DNA of 64,000 nt, taken from assembly GCA_036346275.1 (NCBI GenBank), contig CM070724.1, positions 46,749,038-46,813,037 of the forward strand, in the 5' to 3' direction. The position numbers were made by a program, and so were the translations under genes. Numbering within the stretch: position 1 is the first letter of the stretch; each line of letters begins with the position of its first letter. The notes below the pieces were generated by a model. That model had not been told where the DNA came from. It saw only the letters and a program-made list of their open reading frames with translations, and did not search any database. Below, one piece after another: positions 23,421 to 33,766 of this stretch. The DNA comes from Otatea glauca. Taxonomy: Eukaryota > Streptophyta > Magnoliopsida > Poales > Poaceae.

Positions 23421-24315
23421 TGTCGGCGTTTTCGAGCGCCGGCAAGTAAATTTGTAAGTCTAGGGGTCGCGTTCCACTCCTGAATGGTTAGACTCGTGAG
23501 TCCAAGATGTATCTTGGTTCGGCCGCAAGTCCCTACTCCAGTTCAGATGGCCGTATTGTATTGCTTTTTGCACTATGTTTTTACAGACGAGGCCCCTAAA
23601 TGACTTAGTCTCCTCGTGTTCTGATATCTCCCTCTCCCTCTCGTTCTCGCTTTCCTTGAATCGTTTAGCCCTGCCTCCTTTTATACAGAAGGAAGGGGCA
23701 GGTTACATCGAGAGTTGGGAGGAAGAGCGAGGTGACCTATGCTAGGAGCTCCGGTCCTTCGTCCTGTGGACTGGTCGCCACCCGTCTTGCCCATGCTGGG
23801 TTGGTAGCCTTGGTGGTCAGGGAGGTTAGGTATTCCCCGGTAAATAGCGTACTTGCCCTCTGTGACCCTTGCGAATGCTGACGTCGAGGTGCGTGACGTT
23901 GGTGCTGCCTCGGGAGGGAGCGTGCGCTCGTCTTTATCGTGGTCGTTGATGGGCCGAAGCTTTGTCTTCTGCAGTCACCAGATCCTCTTGGGAAGGAGCC
24001 ATCTGCCCTTGTATAGTCGCTCTGATTGACCTCATTCGGGGGGTACGTGGCGGTAGGCCGATGAGGACCTGACACGCGGCACTCGGCGTCCGTCGCCTGG
24101 GTTCGGTTGGAGTCGGGAGATCCCGCCCGCCAAGAGGGGTCGAGCGCCGTCTGGTCGGATTCGCTTCCCTGGCGGTCGGGAGCGGATGTCTTCTGCGCGG
24201 TCTCGCAGCGATTCGGTCGTGGCGGCGGGCTGGCGCGCTGTTAATGGAGATATGCTTGAGGCCGCTGGCTCGTCGCTTCGGGCTGTTGGGGTATCCTTTT
24301 TATTAGTATTCGTCA
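23421..24315 (-). repeat. 5' LTR of the gypsy element
   Basis: 895 bp with TG...CA ends in the plus reading (TGTCGGCG to ATTCGTCA). It is followed at 24316-24320 by TTGGC, the probable target duplication. Confidence 0.9.
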
Positions 24316-24355
24316 TTGGCGCTTCTATTTTAATTCTCAAAGAAAGAGGTACTCA

Positions 24356-24955
24356 CCGTGAACTGAAGCAGCCACGCCTTCGTCGGTCCGTGGCGCTCAG
24401 CCTCCCTAAGGGGCTGGTAGGGTTTGCCGGGGTGCCTTTGCACTCGGCGAAACGCGCGGACAACTCGGCGTGCCGCGTGGCGGGCGGCGTGCGGCACGAT
24501 CGCTGGACCCGCACAGGGGAGGCCTAAGAGGTACGACACGTCCCGCGGCGTCGGAGCCATCTCTCCGCACGGAAGGTGGAACGTGTGCGTCTCCGGTCTC
24601 CACCGGTCCACGAGTCGCGCCGCGAGGACCGGTCGCATTCGAACCGCGGGACCTCCTTGCCCGCTAACGGGCGATCCACCGCTCCACCGCCCTACAAAGA
24701 GGAAGTAAGCCACCGCCGCAACTCGCATGTAGTGCAATGCGTCGTTAAATTGCATTCACGGTAAGTGCGTACGTAAAAGAGTGCAAGCGTTCGCGACTTA
24801 CCGTGGAACCCAGCGTGGGTCGATGCGGCGCCTCCACAGGCACCGAGGTCGAAGTGGCCCTAGCTCTCGGTTCTCCTCTGCGGAGTACCTAGACCGATGG
24901 TCGATCGACGATCCGTCCCAAAGCTCGAGGGCAAGGTCGCGTCATCGTGGCTCAT
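24356..24955 (-). pseudogene. Plant mobile domain (PMD) gene, exons 1-2
   Basis: 5' part of the PMD gene continued at 8250-10176. Exon 1 is about 24955 (ATG) to 24802, with donor GTAAGT and a readable segment ENRELGPLRPRCLWRRRID. Exon 2 is about 24755-24356, with donor GTGAG, and encodes FNDALHYMRVAA, DRWRPETHTFHLPCGEMAPT and DVSYLLGLPCAG, all typical of PMD proteins. The acceptor before exon 2 appears changed (CAA where CAG is expected). The frame in exon 1 must shift to connect the readable segments. The gypsy element lies 35 bp beyond the exon 2 donor. Confidence 0.8.
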
Positions 24956-24959
24956 TACA

Positions 24960-25269
24960 AAGCAAATACAACAGATTTATCAGTAATTACATGTGCACAC
25001 AAAATGAAATGCGAAATAACGAATTGTACCATACTCAACAAACAATACAACCGAAGTGCGGAGAGCCAAAAAAAAACTCAGATTGCAAACATACGAAAGA
25101 CAAAGACATGTTCGACGAGGCACACAACGTCGAGAATTACATTATCCTCGTAGGTACTAACTGGAACATCGGAGAATTACATGATGCGAACAACAACTTA
25201 CTAGTACATTGAAAATTACATCGAACATTACAACGTACATTACAACTACCGGTCCATTGAAAAATACAA
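24960..25269. other. Spacer between transposase and PMD genes
   Basis: AT-rich, with repeated ACATTACA-like words around 25200-25260. It would contain the PMD promoter and the transposase 3' end. No further gene was seen. Confidence 0.45.
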
Positions 25270-27876
25270 GATGGGAACAACATGGAAAGTTACATTATCC
25301 ATGGTTGCGACGCGCCTCGAACTCGTCCATATCGTTCGAATCGCGCTTGTCCTTCGACGCCCGACCTTCATCTTCAACATTCGGATGTCCGGTACCCATC
25401 GATGGTCCGAAGGGGGTGTTGTGAACGATCCATCCACTCGCACCCGTACACCTCATGATGCCACGTGTTGAGAACGCTCGCTTGTAGTAGTGCGGGAGAT
25501 GAACGGACGACGAGATTGATGCGTCTCGGCGGTGCGGCAATGATGTGCGAGCACGGCAAGTGCAAGCGAGCGTGGTTTCTGGCGAGAGCACTCGCAATCA
25601 CCGCTCGGAGTATCCACGGATGGAAGTCCTCTCCTGGGCACCCTGCGACCTCGGTCACCGCAGCACGCGTGGTATCTCCGCTCCACGCCACTCTCGGTGT
25701 AACCCGATGTGTCTGCGCCTTTCTTGTTTTCTTGGACATGTAGGTAGACACAACAGCTTGAGTAAGACAATCGATTGTCCGACATACATGCTGTGGAGGT
25801 CTTGTATCGCTCAATGAAATATCTCGTGTCCCTAATAAGACACCTCAACTATACCCACCAATGGAAGGCATCGGTGCCTTTCATTACCGATTGTAAATCT
25901 CCGTCGTTCGTTGTCATGATCCCATAACGTGAGCCGCCTCGTCGTGCGTAAGGGACCATTTATCCAAAGGCTCATGTCGTATCCAATCGGTGAAACTCTT
26001 TATCTTTGGTACCCGCCTACACCGGATGTTTGGGGTCTGCATCGGCAGCGCATTAAAGGTCAGTGGGTCCTCTCCTTGCTCATGGTACACCATCGGGTTC
26101 CTTGATGAACTAGCGGTACCTCCGGGATCCATTGATTGCTTCTTCGTTAGTTCGCCCAACGCCTTCCAAAGCGCGTCGAACTTCCTCCGTTGATTCTGCT
26201 TTGCACAGCGCTTGAACATGTTCATAAGCTCCTTGTTCTGGCGACGGAAAAATTGGCACCCATGTGCCTCATGCACCACCTGCTCCTCAGATCTGCCACT
26301 TTGCTGCTCCCACGACGGCGGACCCTTGTTGCATATCCACGATCGCCCTTAGCAGCCCTGCATGTCGGTCATGGATGACACAAACATCAGGCCTGTCGAG
26401 AACAACTGCCAGCTTCACTCTTTCAAGGAACGAGTACCAGCTCTCCGTGTTTTCCCCCTCCACGAATGCCAACGCAACCGGTAGAACATGGTTGTTGGCA
26501 TCCACCGCGATCGCAGTTAGAATCTGGCCCTTGTACTTCCCCGTGAGGATTGTGTCGTCCATGCAAAGGACCGGCGGCGATCTTTAACGCATTTATGCAT
26601 GCGCCTGAGGCGAAGAATGCACGCCGCAATACCCACTTCCCGGTGCACGCACCACCGCAGGAACTCCGCAAGGTCGATGGATGTACCGGGGTTCCTTTGT
26701 GCGATTGCCCTGAGCAAGTGGGGAATATTCTCGTACGAAGCCTCGTACGTCCCGAACCGTATTTCCAGAGCTGTCCTTTTTGCTCTCCATGCCTTTGCGT
26801 AGCTAATCTTGTACTGAAACCTCTCCTCCACGGCTGTGATAATAGATCGAGGCTGCAGATGGGGATTGTCCACGATCTGACCATAAAACACATTTGCTAC
26901 CCAAGTGGACGACAGATTGCGGTGTCCCTGCTCCGCTTCTTCCAGGTCGCAGTTATGCTCCATCACTATGGAGCATTTCCAGTAGTCCGTCCACTTCCCC
27001 TGGTATGCATGCACCCGCCATGGGCACGAATCAACTACGCACTTCACGTCGTAGTCCTTCTTGCTGGACTTCACAACCCTGAATTGCCACCGGAGAGACA
27101 TTGCCCAGTACTTCACCGCATCCATCACAGCCTCCTTGTCTTTATATATGGCCCCCTGCGTCACCTCGTTCTCACGATACTCCCATGCATCAATGTTCCC
27201 TTCATTCATTGTTAGGTCTTCAAAATTGTAATTGGTCCACGCACCAGGGATAGGCACCTCAGGGGCGTTGTCCTCCTCGTCGGAGTGCTCACCATCAGGG
27301 ACTTCCTCATCCGCACGGTCCTCCTCTTCCATCAGGTCAACAATGTCCTCCACCTCCTCCCCCTCGTCGGCCACCCCTCGCGCCTCCACCGCTGTCTCCT
27401 CTGCCCCCCCGGTCCCTTCGTCACCGCCAGTCTCGTGCTCCTCGTCTCCGGGCTCCTCGCCGCCTTCCTCTTCGCATCCTTCTACATTTGATGTCCCTCC
27501 GCCGTAATGTCCACCCGACATCACGAACTTGCGACACCGATGGAGCTACCGAGTAGCATCAGACCAACAACATGAGCGCCAACCCGCTCTACCAAGAAAC
27601 CAACATAACTCCTCCATGTTGACGTCGAGTTAATAGGAATCAACTCTCCGTAAAACGGTCTTGCGCCTGGCTCACTCACTCTGCTCGACCCAGAATCAAC
27701 ACTCTGGGCATCCAAACCGAACATCCGAGACATCCACTCCAACAAACCCTGTATGTCCTATCGCTCGATGCGCATATGCCCCTCACGACTCTTGAAAATG
27801 ATGATAGATCCACCCCATCCGCCTGTGCTATCTCCCCATCTCCATAAAATATTTGGAAATACAATTTCTCCGACAT
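25270..27876 (-). pseudogene. MULE transposase (MuDR/MURA type)
   Basis: Start ATG at 27876 (MSEKLYFQIFYGDGEI). Order read: N-terminal domain, then an acidic Glu/Asp-rich linker (about 27500-27260). The MuDR DNA-binding domain follows around 27250-26880, with YWAMSLRWQFRVVKSSKKDY and CVVDSCPWRVHAY. The MULE catalytic core has MDDTILTGKYKGQILTAIAV from 26562 and VCVIHDRHAGLLRAI near 26350, giving two of the expected acidic residues. An alpha-helical part with PLDKWSLTHDEA (25970) comes next. A SWIM-like Cys/His region has CECS and LPCSHIIA near 25560. The C-terminus has FTTPPSDHRWVPDIRMLKMK (25420-25370). At least four frameshifts occur, near 27745, 27530, 26580 and 25930. It belongs to the element bounded at 6432-29120 and lies nearest its right end, as expected for a transposase under terminal-repeat control. 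Confidence 0.88.
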
Positions 27877-27948
27877 GTTTAACGTCCGACGGAAAAATAT
27901 TACTCTAAAATACAATCTACAAAACGTACATTGACCGTAATACAAAAT
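27811..27948. repeat. Duplicated transposase 5' region, proximal copy
   Basis: About 138 bp repeated at 28312-28452 in the same orientation. Shared blocks include ATACAATTTCTCCGACATG and CGTCCGACGGAAAAATATTA. The segment contains the transposase start codon. Confidence 0.9.
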
Positions 27949-28311
27949 ACGACTATAAATAAGTGATTTTGACTACAAATAAGTAATCAAAATGACTACC
28001 ATATGGCCTAACATTATATTTGTGCCACATTACATTAACCCTACCAAATTAAAATTGTAAATATTGTCTACTTTTTCATCAGTATTCACTTTCTATATCT
28101 TGAGTACTATACAATCCTGAAATCTCTAAAAACTAAATACTACATTAAAGTTATAAACGCTATTCGAGAAATTTATAAACAACACTACGAGAGAAATTCT
28201 AAACATTGCACAATCCTAAATTTTCTAAACACTAAAATAAATTTCTAATACTACAATAAATTTGTAACGTACTAAATACTATAAAATCCTGAAAATTCTA
28301 AAAACTAAATA

Positions 28312-28452
28312 CACCCCATCCGCCCCCTGTGCTATCTCTCCATCCCCATAAAATATTTAGAAATACAATTTCTCCGACATGCTGCAACGTCCGACGGAAA
28401 AATATTACTCTAAAATACAATCTACAAAACGTACATTGATCGTACTACAAAA
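28312..28452. repeat. Duplicated transposase 5' region, distal copy
   Basis: Second copy of 27811-27948, about 500 bp further upstream of the transposase. Its minus strand reads TTGCAG directly before CATGTCGGAG, and its reading frame acquires a stop after MSEKLYF. Confidence 0.9.
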
Positions 28453-28925
28453 TTATTTACATTGGCTAATACATTATTTACGTAATAAAATTAGTAATAC
28501 ACAACCCTAATAAATTAAATTTCTAAATATTGCCTATAGTTTCTAACGAACTAAATTTCTACATACAAAATACTACATTAAATTTGTATATACTGAAATA
28601 CTACATTAAGTTTCTAAATACTACATACTGCATTAAGTAACTGCTACATTAAAATTCACGAGAGCTATACAATTCTAAAATTTCTAAATACTACAACAAA
28701 GTCCTAAATATTAAATGATATTTTAATTACGCAACCTATAAAATAATTCCTACAATTATCTCTAAAAAATTCTTACAGATAACTATAAAAAAATCAAAAA
28801 TTTACCTTTTTTTTTCTCTTCTCTCTTTCTTTCTTCCTTTCTTCTCTTCTTTCTCTGCCTTGCTTTGGTCACTCAGCTCTGCCAAAGGAGGCGTCTTGAA
28901 TAAATACCCCGTCGCCTCAGATGGG
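28453..28925. other. AT-rich 5' region of the MULE
   Basis: Runs of TAAATTTCTAAATACTACA-like words and a pyrimidine-rich stretch at 28806-28860. No gene. It probably holds the transposase promoter and leader. Confidence 0.45.
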
Positions 28926-29120
28926 CGATCGCCTACAGGCGATAGGGGCCCACCACTGCCGCCGTTAGCCGTTGGCGCTGGACCGTTGGGCGAGGCACCG
29001 ATCGCCCGTGTATGGAGCGATCGCCCCATACACGGGCGACGGGGGGCATTTCCGTAATTTTTTTTTCGGACGCATAGTTTTGAAAAAAAGAATAAAAAAA
29101 TATTAAATAAAAAAAAATTC
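28926..29120 (-). repeat. Right terminal inverted repeat of the MULE
   Basis: Inverted copy of 6432-6630. Its 40-bp palindrome at 29001-29040 is centred on GAGCGATCGCCCC. Another GGGCGATCGCC lies at 28923-28933. It ends AAAAAAAAATTC at 29120. Confidence 0.87.
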
Positions 29121-29130
29121 CATGCCCTAG
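29121..29130. repeat. Right target-site duplication of the large MULE
   Basis: CATGCCCTAG, identical to 6422-6431. Confidence 0.85.
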
Positions 29131-29338
29131 CACGGCTGTAAGGAGTAGGGACGTCTTGATTAATTAGTTCGAGTCAGACCCGAGAGGCTCGAACCTTCAT
29201 TATAAGTAACCACGAGCATTGGGTTAACTTTCGACAGGATGGGGACAGCCACGTAAGCTCTCTCTCTGTGCGCGCGCGCGCTTAGTCTCCTAGAGCTGAA
29301 CATTGAAATACTTTTTAATGCGTCATTTCACTAAATAA

Positions 29339-31975
29339 ATGCATGGACGATCTACTTTGTTGCAGCGATCGGAGGATGATGACAGTCTCAGCATGCTAAC
29401 TGATGACATTTCACTATCTTGGGGAGAGTCGACATTGGTACGGCTGCAAAGACAAGTGTCCTGTCAACGCGCGAGGCACCTGCCTTGGCAGCTATCTAAA
29501 GCTGGACATAGAAGTCGCCGAGTTCTTACACATCCCATGGAGGCCATACACATCGACGAAGCAATGTCGGCTCTAACCAAAGCAACCAGGAGTTTCTCAG
29601 CTTGCCACATGAGAGATCCCATCCAAAGCCTGTGCCTTAAGCTCTACTTGATCAGCGACATTGGCTTGCTAACAAGTGAAGCGATTGACAGCACAATGCT
29701 GAAAGATTTGGACCTTGCTATCTTGGACGAGAAAGACTCTCAAGACTGCTACGACAAGGAGATGCTCCAGCAAGCCAGAGCCGTGAAAGCCTTGTTCAGT
29801 GCCTATCCTCGTGTGCTTCGTTGCCTCACTGGTCTCTCTCTGCACAATGTGTACCTTGGTGCAGACATTCACCACGTCCTGTTTGACTGCTACACGCAGC
29901 TGCGCTATCTGAATCTCGTCAATTGCGATGCCAGGAGAAGCGAGGTGTGGGAGATAGACGCGTCAGACTGAAAACTCTGCTTTCCGGAGCTCGGCATGTG
30001 CTGCTTGTGGAGGCTTGAAATAGCCTGCCTTCCGCTGGGAAAGTTGGCACTCTCCCTATGCCCCCTTGTCCTTTGGTTTTGTCCCAAACCTTGGGGGATT
30101 GCATCTCGTATGTGCTGCAAAATTCGACTTCGAGGGATTCAAGTTGAGTGAGCTTTTACATGGCACCACAGACAGACGTACTCTGACTTTGGATTTCCAA
30201 GGAGAGAAGGTAATTACATATTCATTTCCATGGACTGTTATTATCATTGCTTTTAAATGATTTTAAGAATCAAGATCAGTGTGTATTGTAAAGTAACACT
30301 AGATGAGGATCTAGCAGTAAAATGCCATTCTAGTTTTATCTGGTGAATGCCTTGATTTAGTCCTGACTACTTACGTGCATGCCTTTGATTTGGTTTTAAC
30401 TACCTAAAAATATGTTCTCATTTTATTTGGAGTGCCCAGAGGTATTTTATTAATTAGGAAATGATTAACCTGGTTAGAGCAATTCATGTATACACACAGG
30501 CACTCATTCTTCTTGTTCTTTGTTTCTCTTTTCATCAACTTTGGATACAGCCGGAAGGAAAACATCTCTGCACCGCATTCAACGATATAAAAAAGCTGTC
30601 TACTGTTAACGTTTTTGTTGAATTTGGCCTGCTATGGGCAATAAACCTCCTTCAAGCTGCACCATCCGTTGAGTTCTTCCATAGTGAGGTACTTTTAGTT
30701 GTTTCCTTTTACCTCCAAATTATGTGGATGTTCTTTGATTCTAGTACATAACATCACGGCTGGGAAGTGTAGTTGGAATATAACTATATGTGTTGCAAAT
30801 AATGCACAGAAAAAATGGAACAGAAGACACAAATTTTACGTGAAAAATCTATTCATGAAAAACTACGGACATATGAAGGCAAATATCATTATAGAAGGAG
30901 ATATTTACAATGGGGGTCCCTTTTCTTTTGCTCTATTCTATGGACTACAATTACAAATTTAAAGGGGTATATGAAGGATTCTATGTAGGAGTTAATTTAA
31001 GATAGAGTAGGAAACGAATTTGTATCACACTCGAACTCAAACATCTTCACCTTGAGACAAATTTCTTCTGTAGCCAAAATAAAACGTGAATCTTTTCGAA
31101 ACAGATAAGCATAAACACGTTGTGCGCCGAAAGTCCAAAGGACTAATTTCAACAATCAATACTGGAATAGTCTTATCCAAACGCTTCCTGCAAAGTAAAA
31201 TTGAGCAACCCGCTGGTAGGTCCAAATGCATAGCTATCAACAAAGCAAATGAAGAAATCTGGATCTTTAACAATTCATAATCTCAGCAAAGTCTGAGTCC
31301 GTGCAACTGACCTCTTGAAACAAATGCTCAATCATTAAAACGACATATGTCAAAGCGTCACCTACAGCACTAGATAGAAAATAAAGAACTCATATTATGG
31401 AATATGATATGCTCCACTTGGAAAACTTGACAAACAATATCCACTAGAGAGTAACTTGTACGTGTGGTTATCATGTACATCAAACTACCGACTTTAAAGG
31501 TAATTAAATCCTATAATATAGTTGAAACTACTCCTGTAAAACCGTTAAGATGACAGGAACTCTCGTGTCGCCAATGAAGTATAAACTACAGCAGACCCCT
31601 CGTATCGAGCTGTGACAACTGACAAACGTTATAGTATATAAATGACTTCGTATAGAAATAGACTTGAGATAGAATAGAAAGCAAATTCGTATCACAAACC
31701 AATTCAATATGCATAAGTATAACTATGGATTAATGTTGAAAGCAGACATGCGAACATGTATGCCTAGTGGATGACGACAAAAAAGACAGCAGGGTTACAG
31801 AGAAAGAACACATCCTTCGTGGGAGAAGTCTAAATTTACAGGCACCAAAATGTTGCTACTGAAAGAATTCCGACTCATTGGCTTTAGGCCACTTCAGCGA
31901 CAGTTGACATTTATCAGAGCCGTGGAGGAGCGAGCTGGCAGCTTGCACACAGTTATCTTGAAAGAAGATGAACCA
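29339..31975 (+). pseudogene. F-box/FBD-LRR pseudogene, copy 1
   Basis: Three blocks of a grass F-box/LRR/FBD-type gene. Block 1 (about 29360-30209) begins with a frameshifted F-box (DDISLS, then TAAKTSVLSTR-like in a second frame, then RHLPWQLS). LRR-like sequence follows (PRVLRCLTGLSLHNVYLG, CYTQLRYLNLVNCDA), a stop occurs at 29969, and the block ends GGAGAGAAG before GTAATT at 30210. Block 2 (about 30541-30688) reads QPEGKHLCTAFNDIKKLS. Block 3 (about 31830-31975) reads LLLKEFRLIGFRPLQRQL and HTVILKEDEPC, the C-terminal FBD signature. The acceptor before block 2 reads CAA where copy 2 has CAG. A Copia relic occupies the intron between blocks 2 and 3. F-box proteins are substrate receptors of SCF ubiquitin ligases; this copy cannot be. 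Confidence 0.82.
30784..31710 (-). mobile_element. Antisense Copia relic in the F-box copy 1 intron
   Basis: 30784-31042 is an inverted copy of the 240-bp LTR at 39033-39272 (for example TGTTGCAAATAATGC and ACGTGAAAAA, then GTATCACACTCGAACTC). 31043-31290 resembles the complement of the 3' internal end of the same family (TGTAGCCAAAAT, GCGCCGAAAGTCCAAA, CAGCAAAGTCTGAG). A partial second LTR end lies at about 31660-31710. No coding region survives. Confidence 0.7.
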
Positions 31976-33760
31976 TGCTAGCAGTGTGAGGCAATAGGCA
32001 CCCCTCTTCCTTGTATAATAGATTGCATGTTTTCCAAAAATGGAGGATGATAAAAGACAAGATTGTGGAGCAACTTTAGAGACGGAAATCTACTCCCCCT
32101 CCCAGATAATTTTTCAATGATTCAAAAATGTTGTAGAAAAGGAAAACTTATGCATCCCAGATCCTTTGTAACCATGGATGATACCCCTCGGACTATTTGA
32201 CCCTGGTTTTGACCCATGTGGCATCCAAGTCAGATCCTAGTTGGCATATGAGCAATATGACTTTGGATCCTAGTCAGCCTCTCCTCTTCCTTCTTCATCA
32301 TCTCTCTTTTCCCCCTCTCTTCTCCTCTCCTTTTCTCTCATTTAGGCCACCAAAGTGCTACCTGCCTCCATCGTCAATGGCAGTACGGCGAAGCTTCACA
32401 GGAGAGGTGTTGTTGCTACATGACATAGGCTGCACATGGATCTATCCACCATCAATGTTTACTCATGTTCGCCACCTTCTCTCACTGGATCTGGTGGCTG
32501 CATGGTGGTGAGGGAGCAAAGGTGAGGGCGGGGTGGAAGAACAGGGGGCGATAGCGATGCAGTGGTGAGGAAGGAGGGTGGTAGGGCAGGTGTATGATTT
32601 GAAGAAAACGCTGGCAGATTTGAAGCCAGCTGACATCGGCCAGAGTCAGGGAAGAATGTCTTGTGCAGCAGAGATGACGAGGATGCGCAAGCACAAGCGG
32701 TCACCGCTTGAGAGCTTGCGTTGTGCCATCGTTTCCACTTCTCCATCCGAGATCTGGTGCCTAAGAGCAGTTGCCGCCACCATCTTCCTCAACTTCAGCC
32801 AACTCCACCCCGCCCGATCTCCACCAAAGTGAGGCCTTCCTCGTATTCGATCCCACTTCTAGCTAGCTCCTCTCATCTTTCTTTTCCCCAATCCTCGTCC
32901 ACCACCCCTCACCAAAAAAGCACCAGAGCACCGACGACCCATGCTACCACCGCAGTCCTTGCCGTCGCAACGCACCCTTGTTGTGCTCACACACTTTTTG
33001 TGGATACAACGCAAGACTCCCATGCCAAGCTATGGGAAAGGAGCAGAGGCGGTAGATGGCTCTAGGGATCAAGGAGCAGTAGACGACAACAGGCCGTGGA
33101 GATGAAGCAATAGGCGGTGGCGGGCTGTGGTGAGGAAGATAAAGACAAAAAGGGGAGTGAGAGGAGAGACAAAACGCAGAATAACAGTAGGAATGTCGAT
33201 GTGTATCAGGCGCAATATTTTTTGATAATACGTACAACAATTGTAATCACCGTGTGTAACAAAAACACAGAATAATAATAGGAATGCCGATTAAAAAATA
33301 TTGTACACGATGATTATAATTGTTGTACGTATTATTACGAAATATTAAGCCAACGTAATCGATAAAACGTCTCATATCGATTCCTACCGGTCGCCTTTAA
33401 GAAGGGTTATACAAATTCAGTTTCTGAAGAGCACTCTCTGACCAGATGTACCCTGCTCGAGTTCTCACCTGCTCTGGCCTCTGGGCTCTGGCCTAGGCCT
33501 GTTAGGACTTAGGAGCCAGAAGCATGAGTGCACGGAGATGGCCTTGCGTTGTGTCGGCTGAAATGTGCAGGTCGTTTGTCGAGTAAATGCATGCATGATC
33601 TTCTTCGATGCATGAATATCTGCAGAAAAAGGCTTAAACAATAGTCAGGTAAATACAACCGACACCATGGAGATTGACGCTCCTCGCTTCATCTTAAAAA
33701 AGCCGTCAGGTAAACGCACATGCCCGTTCACTCGGGTATATACAACACATTAACAGTCAC
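31976..33760. other. Intergenic, no gene recognised
   Basis: Pyrimidine-rich around 32280-32350 and generally repetitive in look. Open frames lack recognisable domains. It contains the inverted repeat at 33225-33341. A patch near 33440-33475 (GTTCTCACCTGCTCTGG) resembles sequence before the peroxidase relic near 6098-6110, and 33656-33671 resembles 5405-5418. These may be remnants of a duplicated flank. Confidence 0.4.
33225..33341. repeat. Inverted repeat with embedded direct repeat
   Basis: GATAATACGTACAACAATTG at 33225 is the inverted counterpart of CAATTGTTGTACG-type sequence near 33318-33341 (AATTGTTGTACGTATTATT). A direct repeat, AGAATAA(C/T)A(G/A)TAGGAATG, occurs at about 33177 and 33271. 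It could form a stem-loop and is probably a MITE remnant. Confidence 0.5.
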
Positions 33761-33761
33761 A

Positions 33762-33766
33762 GATCC
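33762..33766. repeat. Left target duplication of Copia element 1
   Basis: GATCC before the left LTR corresponds to TATCC at 39273-39277 after the right LTR, with one mismatch. Confidence 0.5.

Larger units (their letters stand above)
10215..24315 (-). mobile_element. Ty3/gypsy LTR retrotransposon, Tat-like, nested in the MULE
   Basis: A 14.1-kb element with LTRs at 10215-11089 and 23421-24315. gag-pol is on the minus strand in the order gag, protease, RT, RNase H, integrase, which is the gypsy order. The long region between integrase and the 3' LTR (11090-17560) holds an antisense ORF and a minisatellite, as in Tat-lineage elements. It inserted in intron 2 of the PMD gene, about 35 bp after the donor of PMD exon 2. 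Coding regions are broken by frameshifts. Confidence 0.9.
6432..29120 (-). mobile_element. Large Mutator-like element (MULE) with transposase, PMD and GRF genes
   Basis: A 22.7-kb element; about 8.6 kb remains after removing the nested gypsy element and its duplicated target. Its ends are long inverted repeats starting GAATTTTTTTTT, flanked by perfect 10-bp direct repeats. All three element genes are read on the minus strand in the order transposase, plant-mobile-domain gene, GRF zinc-finger gene. The MuDR-type DNA-binding, MULE catalytic and SWIM-like sequences place it in the Mutator superfamily. Every gene shows frameshifts, so this copy is probably not autonomous now. The insertion lies beside a peroxidase relic on its left; the right flank is not recognisably peroxidase. 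Confidence 0.87.

Noticed and set aside
27232..27507. Plus-strand Ser/Pro-rich open frame
   Set aside because: Antisense of the Glu/Asp-rich linker of the MULE transposase, which has clear homologous flanks on the minus strand.
29168..29196. tRNA-like GTTCGAG...CTCGAAC hairpin
   Set aside because: Only one 7-bp stem; no cloverleaf, anticodon arm or polymerase III A box was found.
29131..29338. Continuation of the peroxidase relic to the right of the MULE
   Set aside because: Sequence after the right target duplication does not match the peroxidase exon or intron expected, so the relic cannot be shown to be split by the MULE.
32197..33065. Candidate genes in the pyrimidine-rich region
   Set aside because: Low-complexity Ser/Pro/Leu translations on both strands without family motifs.
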